Source: Chitinophagaceae bacterium (GTDB taxonomy: Bacteria > Bacteroidota > Bacteroidia > Chitinophagales > Chitinophagaceae). Taken from it: a DNA stretch of 64,000 bases. The position numbers were made by a program, and so were the translations under genes. The notes under the pieces were generated by a model that was not told the origin of the DNA, searched no databases, and saw only the letters and a list, made by a program, of their open reading frames with translations. Below are positions 1 through 8,220 of the stretch, in pieces. Each line of letters opens with the position of its first letter. Positions within the stretch are counted from its first letter, which is position 1. The stretch is taken from positions 2,046,001 to 2,110,000 of the forward strand of contig JADJLJ010000001.1 of assembly GCA_016710165.1 (NCBI GenBank), read 5' to 3'.

Positions 1-732
1 AGGGGCCTGCTTATTGCAGGCAAGTAATACCCTTGCATTCTGAATGGAACAGCACGCCAAAATGAATTTCTTTGCTTTTACAGTATGTTCTTTCCCGGCA
101 TAGTTCTTTACCGTTACCTGTTTGACGGAAGCAACATTTTCTGTGGCCGTAATGTCAACCACATTGGCGTAAGTATATAAATGAATGTTCTTTGCATTAA
201 CAACCGCATCCCGGTATTTATTTCCAAATCTTGTTGGCGGACTGAAATGCCACATCTTGCTCCAGATGATTTTATCGTCAAGTGGCAAAAGCTTGTAGGC
301 ATTGTTTTGTTTAAGCCAGTAATCGGTTCCCCATTCAAAAGGGCCAAGATCCAGGATATCGTGAGCTTTCGGATAATAGGGGGAAATGTCCTTCAGCGTA
401 ATGGGCCAGCCACTGTTCTCGACCCAATCCCTTTTTTTAAAATCGATCTCATCAAAAGTGGAACACATGCCACCCCAGTGCCCGGTGCTTCCGCCAAAAT
501 AATGCAGGCGGCTTGCTTTCATCGGGTAATACGGATGCCCGGTAAGTTTTCCATTGTATAGTTCCTGCACCCGGTCATCATATTCCATTCCCCCGCCTTC
601 AAGCAGGATCACTTTATATGGTGTGTTCTCCCAGTCAAGGGCAATACTGATTCCGGCAGCGCCTGCTCCGATAATGCAGATGTCTCCTTCAATTACCGAT
701 TGGTTATCTAATTGTCTGGCATCGATATGCAT
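1..732 (-). CDS. GMC-type FAD-dependent oxidoreductase, partial (C-terminus beyond window)
   Basis: Translating the minus strand from the ATG at 730-732 gives 244 codons open to the window edge, so the C-terminal part is missing. Residues about 19-33 contain a dinucleotide-binding GxGxxG motif (CIIGAGAAGISIAL), followed by an acidic strand end (LLEGGG) and a GMC-like substrate/FAD segment (FGGSTGHWGGMCSTF). This fits the large FAD subunit of gluconate/sorbose/fructose-type dehydrogenases. The downstream half, with the catalytic His-His/Asn pair, cannot be inspected. The gene directly upstream on the same strand is a small gamma-type subunit, so the two probably form a periplasmic or membrane-attached sugar or alcohol dehydrogenase. 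Substrate unknown. Confidence 0.85.
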   Translation of the reverse strand, partial: MHIDARQLDNQSVIEGDICIIGAGAAGISIALDWENTPYKVILLEGGGMEYDDRVQELYNGKLTGHPYYPMKASRLHYFGGSTGHWGGMCSTFDEIDFKKRDWVENSGWPITLKDISPYYPKAHDILDLGPFEWGTDYWLKQNNAYKLLPLDDKIIWSKMWHFSPPTRFGNKYRDAVVNAKNIHLYTYANVVDITATENVASVKQVTVKNYAGKEHTVKAKKFILACCSIQNARVLLACNKQAP

Positions 733-753
733 AGGTGTTGTGGTCCGGTTTTA

Positions 754-1146
754 TCAGGTTAAAGAAAATAATGCACATTGCCGTGCCTCTGTTACAGAAA
801 TAACCCACCCAAGGAGGATTTGTATATTGTAGTTGTTGAAATCATTTTGAATTTTTTTATCCAGCAATTCCGCAACAGCATTTTTATCGGACGCGGATAT
901 TGATTTCCCGGCATCGTCTGTCAGAAGTACCTGTTCCAGTTTTACTTTTTCACTTTCCTGCGGCACCAGTTTCCGGTATTGAATTCCTATATCCCGGATC
1001 GTCTTTTCTTCGCAAAAATTACCCAGTTCCGCAGGCATTACCAGGGGATGGTAGTTCTTCTTCCCATTGCTGTAATACCTGATAACAGGAACGGATGCGA
1101 CAACCAACGCAGCGGTTGTGGTTACTAAAAAAGTTCTTCTTTTCAT
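754..1146 (-). CDS. Gluconate 2-dehydrogenase subunit 3-like (gamma chain) protein
   Basis: A 130-residue protein beginning MKRRTFLVTTTAALVVASV, which has the short basic start and hydrophobic stretch of a Tat-like or Sec signal. The RRTFL element resembles a twin-arginine motif. The remainder is a small alpha-helical domain with the segment LTDDAGKSISASDKNAVAELL, as in the gluconate 2-dehydrogenase subunit 3 family (assigned by pattern, not by search). It ends 21 bp before the start of the GMC oxidoreductase on the same strand, the usual arrangement for these two-subunit dehydrogenases, where the small subunit carries the export signal for the complex. Confidence 0.75.
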   Translation of the reverse strand: MKRRTFLVTTTAALVVASVPVIRYYSNGKKNYHPLVMPAELGNFCEEKTIRDIGIQYRKLVPQESEKVKLEQVLLTDDAGKSISASDKNAVAELLDKKIQNDFNNYNIQILLGWVISVTEARQCALFSLT

Positions 1147-1375
1147 GGAGGTCAGCAGTGTTGTTTACTGTTTGGATTTTTAGTGAGGAAACCCTGGGGT
1201 TTCAATTCACTTCAAAACAGAATTATGTTATTTTTATTGTATTTGTAAATTAAAAATAGAGAAATAAAATTAAACGGATATCCATGCAAATTTCATTGGC
1301 CAAAACTTGTTTGGGATTTGTCATGGGCATTCATTTATTTATTGCCTGACTTGCCTGTTGTTTTATAAATAAATC

Positions 1376-1403
1376 ATTAAAATTTATCAACATCTGTGGA
1401 TTA
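1376..1403 (+). repeat. Dispersed intergenic motif, copy 1
   Basis: The 17-bp core TCAACATCTGTGGATTA (1387-1403) is identical to 43921-43937. Both copies are preceded by an ATTAAA(A)TTT stretch, giving 27-28 related bases in total. The core is an imperfect palindrome (TC-ACA--TGT-GA) and TGTGGATTA is one base from a DnaA box. Both copies lie in gaps between divergent genes. Function unknown. Confidence 0.6.
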
Positions 1404-1556
1404 CTAATCACCCAAAATTACAAAATCATGACAGGGGATTTTCACATATGTTTGTTTCCACACATTTATACATTTTTCAAATATTCATATAAGAAATACG
1501 GGTATTTTTAGGTCCGCGGTAGTATTTCGGCTACCAAATGCTGAAAAACCTAGCAC

Positions 1557-1564
1557 TATTTTTG
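1557..1564 (+). promoter_or_regulatory. Possible -7 promoter element
   Basis: TATTTTTG matches the Bacteroidota primary-sigma -7 consensus TAnnTTTG. The expected TTTG about 19 bp upstream is absent, so the promoter is only tentative. It would serve the secreted beta-helix/PKD protein gene. Confidence 0.3.
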
Positions 1565-1695
1565 CAAAAAAGCAATCCAGTGAACAGGATGAGTAGTTTT
1601 ATTTTGTTTGCATTTACAACGTACCATGGATCAGATACTAAATGCGTAAATACAGCGTTAATAATAGTTATACATCCAATAAATCTTGATATTCT

Positions 1696-4600
1696 ATGAA
1701 AGTATTTTTACTGGCATTATCGCTATTCTTTTATAGCCTTACACAAGCCGCCACTTATTACATCAGCCCTACGGGCAATGATGCCACCGGTACCGGGACC
1801 CTTGCCAATCCCTGGAGAACATTGTTCAAAGCAACCTCCACCGTTACAGCAGCCGGTAACACCATCCATGTACTGCCGGGTACTTACACCGAAACCCAGG
1901 AATCGAACCTGGCTGTAGGCGTCAGCCTTGAAGGAGAAGGGATCGCCAACTCCATCATACTCAGTAATATTACCGGACAGTGGACAACCCTGTTAAACCT
2001 TAGTTCGGGCTGGGATACCAACGGTAACCAGACCATTTCCGGCATTACGTTCAACGGGCAGTATGTTTCAGAAGCCAACTATAAAACCTGGTGGGGCATA
2101 CATGTAAGCGGTCGCAGTAATGTAATTATTCACGATTGCCGGATCATAAATTTTTATGACCGGGGCGTTAATTTTGACGGCAACACGGTTTTTAATCCAC
2201 TTACGGACCCTGGGCATTACGCCACCGGAAATAAATTTTACAACAACACCATGTTGAATACTGCCCGTTGCACCAATGGTTATGGTGCCGGACAGCTTAA
2301 TATCGGTGGACAGATCGGAATGGAGATCTACAACAATACCATGATCCAGGACCAGCGGGTGAACTTCAAGAACGGATGGCCTATCAAATACTGGGAGAAT
2401 GGCTGGCTGAAAGGAGTAAAGATTTACAACAACACCCTCAAGAAAGCCTATTACCAGGGAACCTATCCCGGCGAGAACGGTGACTGGGATTTTGCCATTG
2501 AATTGTTTAACATAAGCGGACTGGAAATTGCCAACAACCAGATCCAGGGTTGTATCGACCTTAATTACAACTACAAAGGCACGTACAATTTTTGTGCATG
2601 GATCCATCACAATGTGCTTGATCACCCGACAGTAAATACAAATTTTGAGAGCGGGATCATCCTGGAATTTGCAACAGAATCCGTCATCATTGAAGACAAC
2701 ATCATTAACAACAGTTCCACCGGCATACAGTTTAACACCCGGGGACCCGGTAACAGCGGTGGGTACAACTATCCGCCTCCAACCGGCGGGTACAGCGCCC
2801 TTACCAATAACATCATCCGCCGTAACCTGTTCAGCAATATTTACAGGGGCAATGGCACCGGCATCGGTATCTTCAGCGAAGGCACCAACGACCCGTATAT
2901 AAACGGCCTTTACATATACAACAATACCATTGTGGCCAAGCCTGGAAATGAGCCCTGGTGGGGGATCGATTTCTCCTCGCAGGATAACGGGAACTGCAGC
3001 AATATCCATATCCGGAACAACATCTTCACCGGATTTGCAGGTGCCTGGATCGTGGGTACGGCCGGCGCCGGAAATACCAATATCAATGGCATGACACTTA
3101 CCCACAACAATGGGTTTGGGAATGGCAATAACAATACACCCTCCTGGCCCGGTGGTAACCCGGCTAATTATGTTTACAATAATAATTTAGCGGTCAATCC
3201 TTTATTTGTCGGCAGCGGTTATTATACTTTACAGGCTGCATCACCCTGTATTGATGCCGGTGTAAATATCGGTTTGCCTTATAATGGAACTGCCCCGGAT
3301 ATGGGCTATGCAGAATATGCATCTGCTTCTAATATTCCGCCAACTGCCAATGCAGGACCTGATCAGACAATCACATTGCCTACTAATTCTGTAACGCTTT
3401 CAGGCAGCGGCACCGATCCGGATGGTACGGTTACAGCATACCTCTGGACAAAGATCGCCGGGCCGGCTGCCGGTACAATCACAAGTCCGACCACTGCCGG
3501 TACAACTGTTACCGGCCTGGTGCAAGGCACATATCGTTTTGAACTAAGGGTTACCGATAACGCAGGTGCTTTTGGAAGAGACACCATGCAGGTTACCGTG
3601 AATGCCTCTTCCAATATTCCGCCTACTGCCAATGCAGGGCCGGATCAAACAATTACTTTACCTACTAATGCTGTTACACTGGCAGGCAGCGGTACTGACC
3701 CGGATGGTACGGTTACAGCTTACCTGTGGACGAAGATCGCCGGGCCGGCTGCCGGTACGATCACAAGTCCGGCTACTGCCGGAACAACTGTTACCGGCCT
3801 GGTGCAAGGCACATATCGTTTTGAGCTGAGGGTTACGGATAATGGCGGGGCATTTGGAAGAGATACCATGCAGGTTACTGTTAATGCTTCTTCTAATATT
3901 CCACCTGTTGCCAACGCAGGTGCTGACCAAACCATTACTTTACCTACAAACACTGTTACACTTTTTGGTAATGGGGTAGATCCTGATGGTACCATCACCG
4001 CTTATTTATGGACCAAGATCGCCGGGCCGGCTGCCGGTACGATCACAACCCCAAACGCAGCCTCAACCACTGTTACCGGTTTGGTACAGGGTGTTTACAG
4101 GTTTGAATTAAGGGTTACGGATAATGCAGGTGCCTTCGGCAGGGATACCGTTCAGGTAACCGTAAATGCTGCTATTCCGAATAATCCGCCCACAGCTAAT
4201 GCCGGGCCAAATCAAACCATTACATTACCAACAAACTTCGTTATATTATCCGGCAGTGGTACGGATACGGATGGAACCATTGCAGGTTATTTATGGACCA
4301 AGATCTCCGGGCCGGCTGCAGGTACCATTACAAACCCAACAACGGCTGCTACTTCGGTTACAGGATTGACGCAGGGTGTTTACCAGTTTGAATTACGGGT
4401 TACGGATAATGGCGGGGCATCGGGAAGGGATACCGTACAGGTTACTGTTAATCCTTCCGCATCAAACATTCCGCCAACAGCCAATGCAGGAGCCAATCAA
4501 ACCATCACCTTACCTGCCACATCTGTTATATTATCCGGCAGCGGTACGGATCCGGATGGTATCATCGTAGCTTACCTGTGGACCAAAGTTTCAGGTCCTG

Positions 4601-6432
4601 CTGCAGGAACGATCACCAACCCGAACGTGGCCGCCACTTCGGTTACCGGACTTGTGGTTGGAACATATCAATTTGAATTACGAGTTACTGATAACGGAGG
4701 CGCATCTGGCAGAGATACTGTCCAGGTTACAGTAAATCCAGGCGCTACCAACACACCTCCCACTGCGAATGCAGGACCAGATCAAACGATCGCTTTACCG
4801 ACAAACGCTGTCATATTATCCGGAAGCGGAACAGATCCGGATGGTACTGTTGTCGCTTATTTATGGACCAAGATCGCCGGGCCTGCTGCCGGTGCAATTA
4901 CCAATCCTAACGTGGCCGCCACTGCAGTGACCGGCATGGTAGCCGGTACATACCGATTTGAATTACGCGTTACAGATAATAACGGCGCATTCGGAAGGGA
5001 CACCATGCAGGTGATCGTGAATGCTACACCTAATACTCCGCCAACTGCCAACGCAGGGCCAGATCAAACCATAACGTTACCAACTAATTCTGTTATCCTT
5101 TCCGGAAGCGGAACAGATCCGAATGGTACTGTTACGGCTTATCTATGGACCAAGATCTCCGGGCCGGCTGCAGGCACAATTACCAACCCGAACGTGGCAG
5201 CCACTTCCGTAACAGGACTTGTGGTTGGTACGTATCAATTTGAATTAAGGGTTACAGATAATAATGGTGCATTCGGAAGAGACACCATGCGGGTCATTGT
5301 TAATCCCGGCGCAACCAACACACCTCCATCTGCCAATGCCGGACCAGATCAGACCATTGTATTACCGAATAGCACGGTTATTTTATCCGGCAGCGGTATA
5401 GATCCGGATGGAACCATCACGGCATACCTGTGGACGCAGGTCTCAGGCCCTGCTGCTGCAACCATCACCAATCCCAACACAGCCGCCACTTCTGTTACAG
5501 GTCTTGTTCAGGGTGTTTATCTGTTTGAATTGAGGGTTACCGACAACAGCGGTGCTTTTGGAAGGGATACCGTGCGGGTGACCGTTAACCCAACTGCCGC
5601 AAATATGCCCCCTTCGGCTAATGCCGGACCAGATCAGACAATTGATCTGCCAAACAATACGATCATCCTGTCCGGAAGCGGTACAGATCCGGATGGAACC
5701 GTTGTGGCTTATTTGTGGACCAGGATCTCCGGCCCTGCTGCAACCATCACCAACCCGGCGACCTCTGCCACTTCTGTAACAGGACTTGTTCTGGGCATTT
5801 ACCAATTTGAATTAAGGGTTACGGATAACAACGGAGCGGTTGGAAGGGATACCGTACTGATCACTGTTAATGCCGCTAACATACCTCCTGCTGCAAATGC
5901 AGGACCTGACCAGGTACTTACGCTGCCAACTAATAATGGCACGTTATCGGGCAGTGGTACGGATACGGATGGAACCATTGCAGGATATGAATGGCAGCAA
6001 TTATCCGGCCCATCCAACAATGTACTTTCCTCAACAAATACAGCAACAACATCAATCAACAACCTGGTTGAAGGTGTTTATGTTTTTGAATTGACTGTTA
6101 CAGATAACAAGGGTGCAACCGGTAAAGACATAGTAACTGTGCTGGTAGCTTCTGCCCCGTCTCAGCAAACAGGTATAAATGATGCCAATGTTTATCCAAA
6201 CCCGGTGGTTGATTTTGCCACCCTGGATATAAAAAGAATAAATGCGAATTCTAAACCAACCATCATTATTGCTGATATGTCAGGCAAATTGGTTTATGCA
6301 AAAGAACTGAATTCGACCCAGCAGAACTTTACCGAAAAATTAGATCTGCGGATCCTGCGCAAAGGCATGTATGTTGCCCTGGTGCAATTCACAAACGGAG
6401 AAAGAAGATCTTTCAAATTGATCAAGCAATGA
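1696..6432 (+). CDS. Secreted beta-helix protein with ten PKD-like repeats and T9SS sorting domain
   Basis: A 1578-residue protein. Residues 1-18 are a Sec signal peptide (MKVFLLALSLFFYSLTQA). Residues about 19-540 have the repeated NNT/NNI and IYNNT ladder of a right-handed parallel beta-helix, opening with a YYISPTGNDATGTGT segment typical of DUF1565/pectate-lyase-like folds. Ten Ig/PKD-like modules of about 93 residues follow, each starting NxPPxANAGPDQ and carrying SGSGTDPDG, AYLWTK and FELRVTDN. The last 85 residues (VYPNPVVD, ADMSGKLV, LRKGMYVALV, KLIKQ) form a T9SS type A sorting domain. The protein is therefore exported and placed on the cell surface or released. No polysaccharide-lyase catalytic residues can be assigned, so it may be an enzyme or only an adhesin or glycan-binding protein. 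Confidence 0.85.
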   Translation: MKVFLLALSLFFYSLTQAATYYISPTGNDATGTGTLANPWRTLFKATSTVTAAGNTIHVLPGTYTETQESNLAVGVSLEGEGIANSIILSNITGQWTTLLNLSSGWDTNGNQTISGITFNGQYVSEANYKTWWGIHVSGRSNVIIHDCRIINFYDRGVNFDGNTVFNPLTDPGHYATGNKFYNNTMLNTARCTNGYGAGQLNIGGQIGMEIYNNTMIQDQRVNFKNGWPIKYWENGWLKGVKIYNNTLKKAYYQGTYPGENGDWDFAIELFNISGLEIANNQIQGCIDLNYNYKGTYNFCAWIHHNVLDHPTVNTNFESGIILEFATESVIIEDNIINNSSTGIQFNTRGPGNSGGYNYPPPTGGYSALTNNIIRRNLFSNIYRGNGTGIGIFSEGTNDPYINGLYIYNNTIVAKPGNEPWWGIDFSSQDNGNCSNIHIRNNIFTGFAGAWIVGTAGAGNTNINGMTLTHNNGFGNGNNNTPSWPGGNPANYVYNNNLAVNPLFVGSGYYTLQAASPCIDAGVNIGLPYNGTAPDMGYAEYASASNIPPTANAGPDQTITLPTNSVTLSGSGTDPDGTVTAYLWTKIAGPAAGTITSPTTAGTTVTGLVQGTYRFELRVTDNAGAFGRDTMQVTVNASSNIPPTANAGPDQTITLPTNAVTLAGSGTDPDGTVTAYLWTKIAGPAAGTITSPATAGTTVTGLVQGTYRFELRVTDNGGAFGRDTMQVTVNASSNIPPVANAGADQTITLPTNTVTLFGNGVDPDGTITAYLWTKIAGPAAGTITTPNAASTTVTGLVQGVYRFELRVTDNAGAFGRDTVQVTVNAAIPNNPPTANAGPNQTITLPTNFVILSGSGTDTDGTIAGYLWTKISGPAAGTITNPTTAATSVTGLTQGVYQFELRVTDNGGASGRDTVQVTVNPSASNIPPTANAGANQTITLPATSVILSGSGTDPDGIIVAYLWTKVSGPAAGTITNPNVAATSVTGLVVGTYQFELRVTDNGGASGRDTVQVTVNPGATNTPPTANAGPDQTIALPTNAVILSGSGTDPDGTVVAYLWTKIAGPAAGAITNPNVAATAVTGMVAGTYRFELRVTDNNGAFGRDTMQVIVNATPNTPPTANAGPDQTITLPTNSVILSGSGTDPNGTVTAYLWTKISGPAAGTITNPNVAATSVTGLVVGTYQFELRVTDNNGAFGRDTMRVIVNPGATNTPPSANAGPDQTIVLPNSTVILSGSGIDPDGTITAYLWTQVSGPAAATITNPNTAATSVTGLVQGVYLFELRVTDNSGAFGRDTVRVTVNPTAANMPPSANAGPDQTIDLPNNTIILSGSGTDPDGTVVAYLWTRISGPAATITNPATSATSVTGLVLGIYQFELRVTDNNGAVGRDTVLITVNAANIPPAANAGPDQVLTLPTNNGTLSGSGTDTDGTIAGYEWQQLSGPSNNVLSSTNTATTSINNLVEGVYVFELTVTDNKGATGKDIVTVLVASAPSQQTGINDANVYPNPVVDFATLDIKRINANSKPTIIIADMSGKLVYAKELNSTQQNFTEKLDLRILRKGMYVALVQFTNGERRSFKLIKQ
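3331..6150 (+). repeat. In-frame tandem array of ten PKD-module repeats
   Basis: Ten direct repeats of about 280 bp lie inside the beta-helix protein gene. Each encodes a module starting AsnXxxProPro and AlaAsnAlaGly and ending in ValThrValAsn. Neighbouring copies share long near-identical stretches, for example the AAGATCGCCGGGCCGGCTGC core, so the array probably grew by recombination. It is also a likely site of assembly collapse. Confidence 0.9.
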
Positions 6433-6928
6433 TCCGTTTCAATTAATAAAATTAAAAGGGAATGATGATCATTCCCTTTTTAATTTAGTTTGACATATAA
6501 AGCAATAACAGGTACTCTTTAAACTTTTTATGACGGATTTGTATCCCCCTGTCAGTGATGCCACTATATTATTTATATAGTGTATTAAATCTGGTTGCTG
6601 TACCGGCAATTCCTTTTTTTGATCCATCTACGCTTTAACCTCATTATAATTGACTTTCAATACTTTAACTTAAAAATAGGTCGATTTTATTATATATTTC
6701 TTTTGATTCATAAAATTTCTTGCTACTTTCCCTGCCGCATATTTTGTATTCTATATTATTCATTATATATTTACTTCCGGAATCTAATACCTCCCAAAGT
6801 AAACTGCGACGATTCAATCCTTTATGTATTAATCTAGTGCTCTAATACCTATGTTTTCCGCTAAAGGAAATTCAATAATTGCCTATAACCTATAGTTCAA
6901 TTTAGATAACTCTGTAAATCGCTTTATC
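6433..6928. other. Intergenic region, very AT-rich
   Basis: A gap of 496 bp between the beta-helix protein gene and the PIG-L-like pair. Its first 55 bp contain a terminator hairpin. The remaining sequence is strongly AT-rich. An open frame at 6595-6837 encodes only Phe/Ile/Leu/Tyr-rich low-complexity sequence and is not believed. I could not identify a convincing -33/-7 pair for the gene starting at 6929. Confidence 0.6.
6451..6486 (+). terminator. Rho-independent terminator after the beta-helix protein gene
   Basis: ATTAAAAGGGAATGAT and ATCATTCCCTTTTTAAT form a long stem with almost no loop, closed by A-rich and T-rich arms. It begins 19 bp after the stop codon of the upstream gene. The A/T arms mean it could act in either direction. 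Confidence 0.75.
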
Positions 6929-8200
6929 ATGCTAAGAAGTTTACGACTAGCAATTCCTGTCTTATTATTGTTTAGTCTTCCTGCCCGTTCTCAGGTCATA
7001 TATTCTGTACAGGCACACCAGGACGACTGGCAACTATTTATGTCAAGCCGGATTGTAAATGATGCAAACAACGGTGCAGCAAAACTCGTTTTTATAACCC
7101 TGACAGCCGGCGACCAGGGTTGCTCGGGTTGCCAATACTATTTAAACAGGGAAACGGGAAGTGTTTATTCTACTAAATTCCTGTCTGACATTACTTCTGT
7201 TACAGCCCCGGCAGATCTGCCGGCATTACAAAACGTAACGGTTAACGGAAAGTCTCTTGTAAAATATACCTACAAGAATACAGTTAATTATTTTTTCCGC
7301 CTGCCTGATGGGAATACCAATGGAGCCGGTTACCCTTCAACAGGAAGTCAAAGCCTGCAGCGATTACAAACAGGAGCTATCCCCAACATGAGTGTATTGG
7401 GACATACAAGCGCAGAAGCCTCATACACATTTACCTGGTCCAGCTTAATTGCCACGATCCGGACAATTATCTATAGCGAAAGAATACCGGGAGCACAGGC
7501 GTGGCTGCATTCAACAAGCCTGAATGCGGCTTATAATCCCGGCGACCACTCTGATCATCTATATTCAGCAACTGCCGCACAGGCAGCAGTTCCCACATCC
7601 GGCTCAGCACCAACAGGTGGATTTGGCTGGGTGGGTATAACTGAATTCATGAATTATGCCTCTTCAGTACAGCCTGCCAACCTGGACTCGGTTCAGCATG
7701 AGAATGCTGCGATCATTTTTGGCCTGGAATCATGGGCAATAAGTGAAGGGGAATATGCCAATGAGTATAACTCCGTTCACTTAGGTTGGGTCCCGATGGA
7801 TTATTATACCGTTAAACGTTTCCCTACCATTAATGCGCCCGCTTTCGCAAACCCGGGCGGAGGAAGCAGTGATCCGGGCCCGGTCATCGGCTTACAATCA
7901 CAACAAAACCAGGGATCATCTGCATTGATCAAAATACCAATGATCGTGTCTGTTACCGGTCCCATTATAGCCGGGAAAGTGATAAAAGCCATTATCAGCC
8001 CTTACGAACCCGGTCAGCTTATTGCATCCGTTTATGATGAATCCGGAAATAAGGTAATGGCTGACCTTACCTTAAAAGCAATGAACCGTGATCCCCTGAC
8101 AGCGATCTTACCTGAACCCTTAAAAGCAAAAGGTAATTATGTGTTGCGGTTTGTCCTGAACAATAAATACACGGAAAGTCTTAAAATCACAGTTGACTAA
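6929..8200 (+). CDS. Secreted PIG-L (LmbE)-like protein, active-site motifs intact
   Basis: A 423-residue protein with a signal peptide (residues 1-21, ending ARS-Q). It opens with VQAHQDDWQLF, corresponding to the PIG-L/LmbE zinc motif HPDDE (His and both Asp kept, Pro replaced by Gln, Glu by Trp). Later it has GDHSDHLYSATAAQAAV, corresponding to the second motif HPDH with both His residues. The family comprises zinc-dependent N-deacetylases acting on GlcNAc-type or mycothiol-type substrates. The last 90 residues (IASVYDESGNKVMADL, GNYVLRFVLN) resemble a weak T9SS-type tail. A paralogue follows after 20 bp, so the two are probably co-transcribed. Substrate unknown. Confidence 0.7.
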   Translation: MLRSLRLAIPVLLLFSLPARSQVIYSVQAHQDDWQLFMSSRIVNDANNGAAKLVFITLTAGDQGCSGCQYYLNRETGSVYSTKFLSDITSVTAPADLPALQNVTVNGKSLVKYTYKNTVNYFFRLPDGNTNGAGYPSTGSQSLQRLQTGAIPNMSVLGHTSAEASYTFTWSSLIATIRTIIYSERIPGAQAWLHSTSLNAAYNPGDHSDHLYSATAAQAAVPTSGSAPTGGFGWVGITEFMNYASSVQPANLDSVQHENAAIIFGLESWAISEGEYANEYNSVHLGWVPMDYYTVKRFPTINAPAFANPGGGSSDPGPVIGLQSQQNQGSSALIKIPMIVSVTGPIIAGKVIKAIISPYEPGQLIASVYDESGNKVMADLTLKAMNRDPLTAILPEPLKAKGNYVLRFVLNNKYTESLKITVD

Positions 8201-8220
8201 CAGAAATAACTGATCACAAA

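Larger units (their letters stand above)
1147..1695. other. AT-rich divergent intergenic region
   Basis: This 549-bp stretch separates the minus-strand dehydrogenase pair from the plus-strand beta-helix protein. I see no credible ORF. It contains a 28-bp motif (1376-1403) that recurs near 43911, and a TATTTTTG sequence at 1557-1564 matching the Bacteroidota -7 consensus, although no TTTG lies at the right distance upstream. The untranslated leader of the gene starting at 1696 would be about 125 nt if that box is used. Confidence 0.6.

Noticed and set aside
1387..1403. Replication origin based on a DnaA-box-like motif
   Set aside because: Only one near-box is present in the gap, there is no cluster, and no dnaA, dnaN or other origin-linked genes are in the window.
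2068..3105. Open frame of 345 codons on the minus strand
   Set aside because: Antisense to the beta-helix protein gene, which has a signal peptide, repeat structure and T9SS tail in the plus frame. The minus translation shows no family pattern.
6595..6837. Open frame of 80 codons in the AT-rich gap
   Set aside because: Low-complexity Phe/Ile/Leu/Tyr sequence, no ribosome-binding site, no family pattern.
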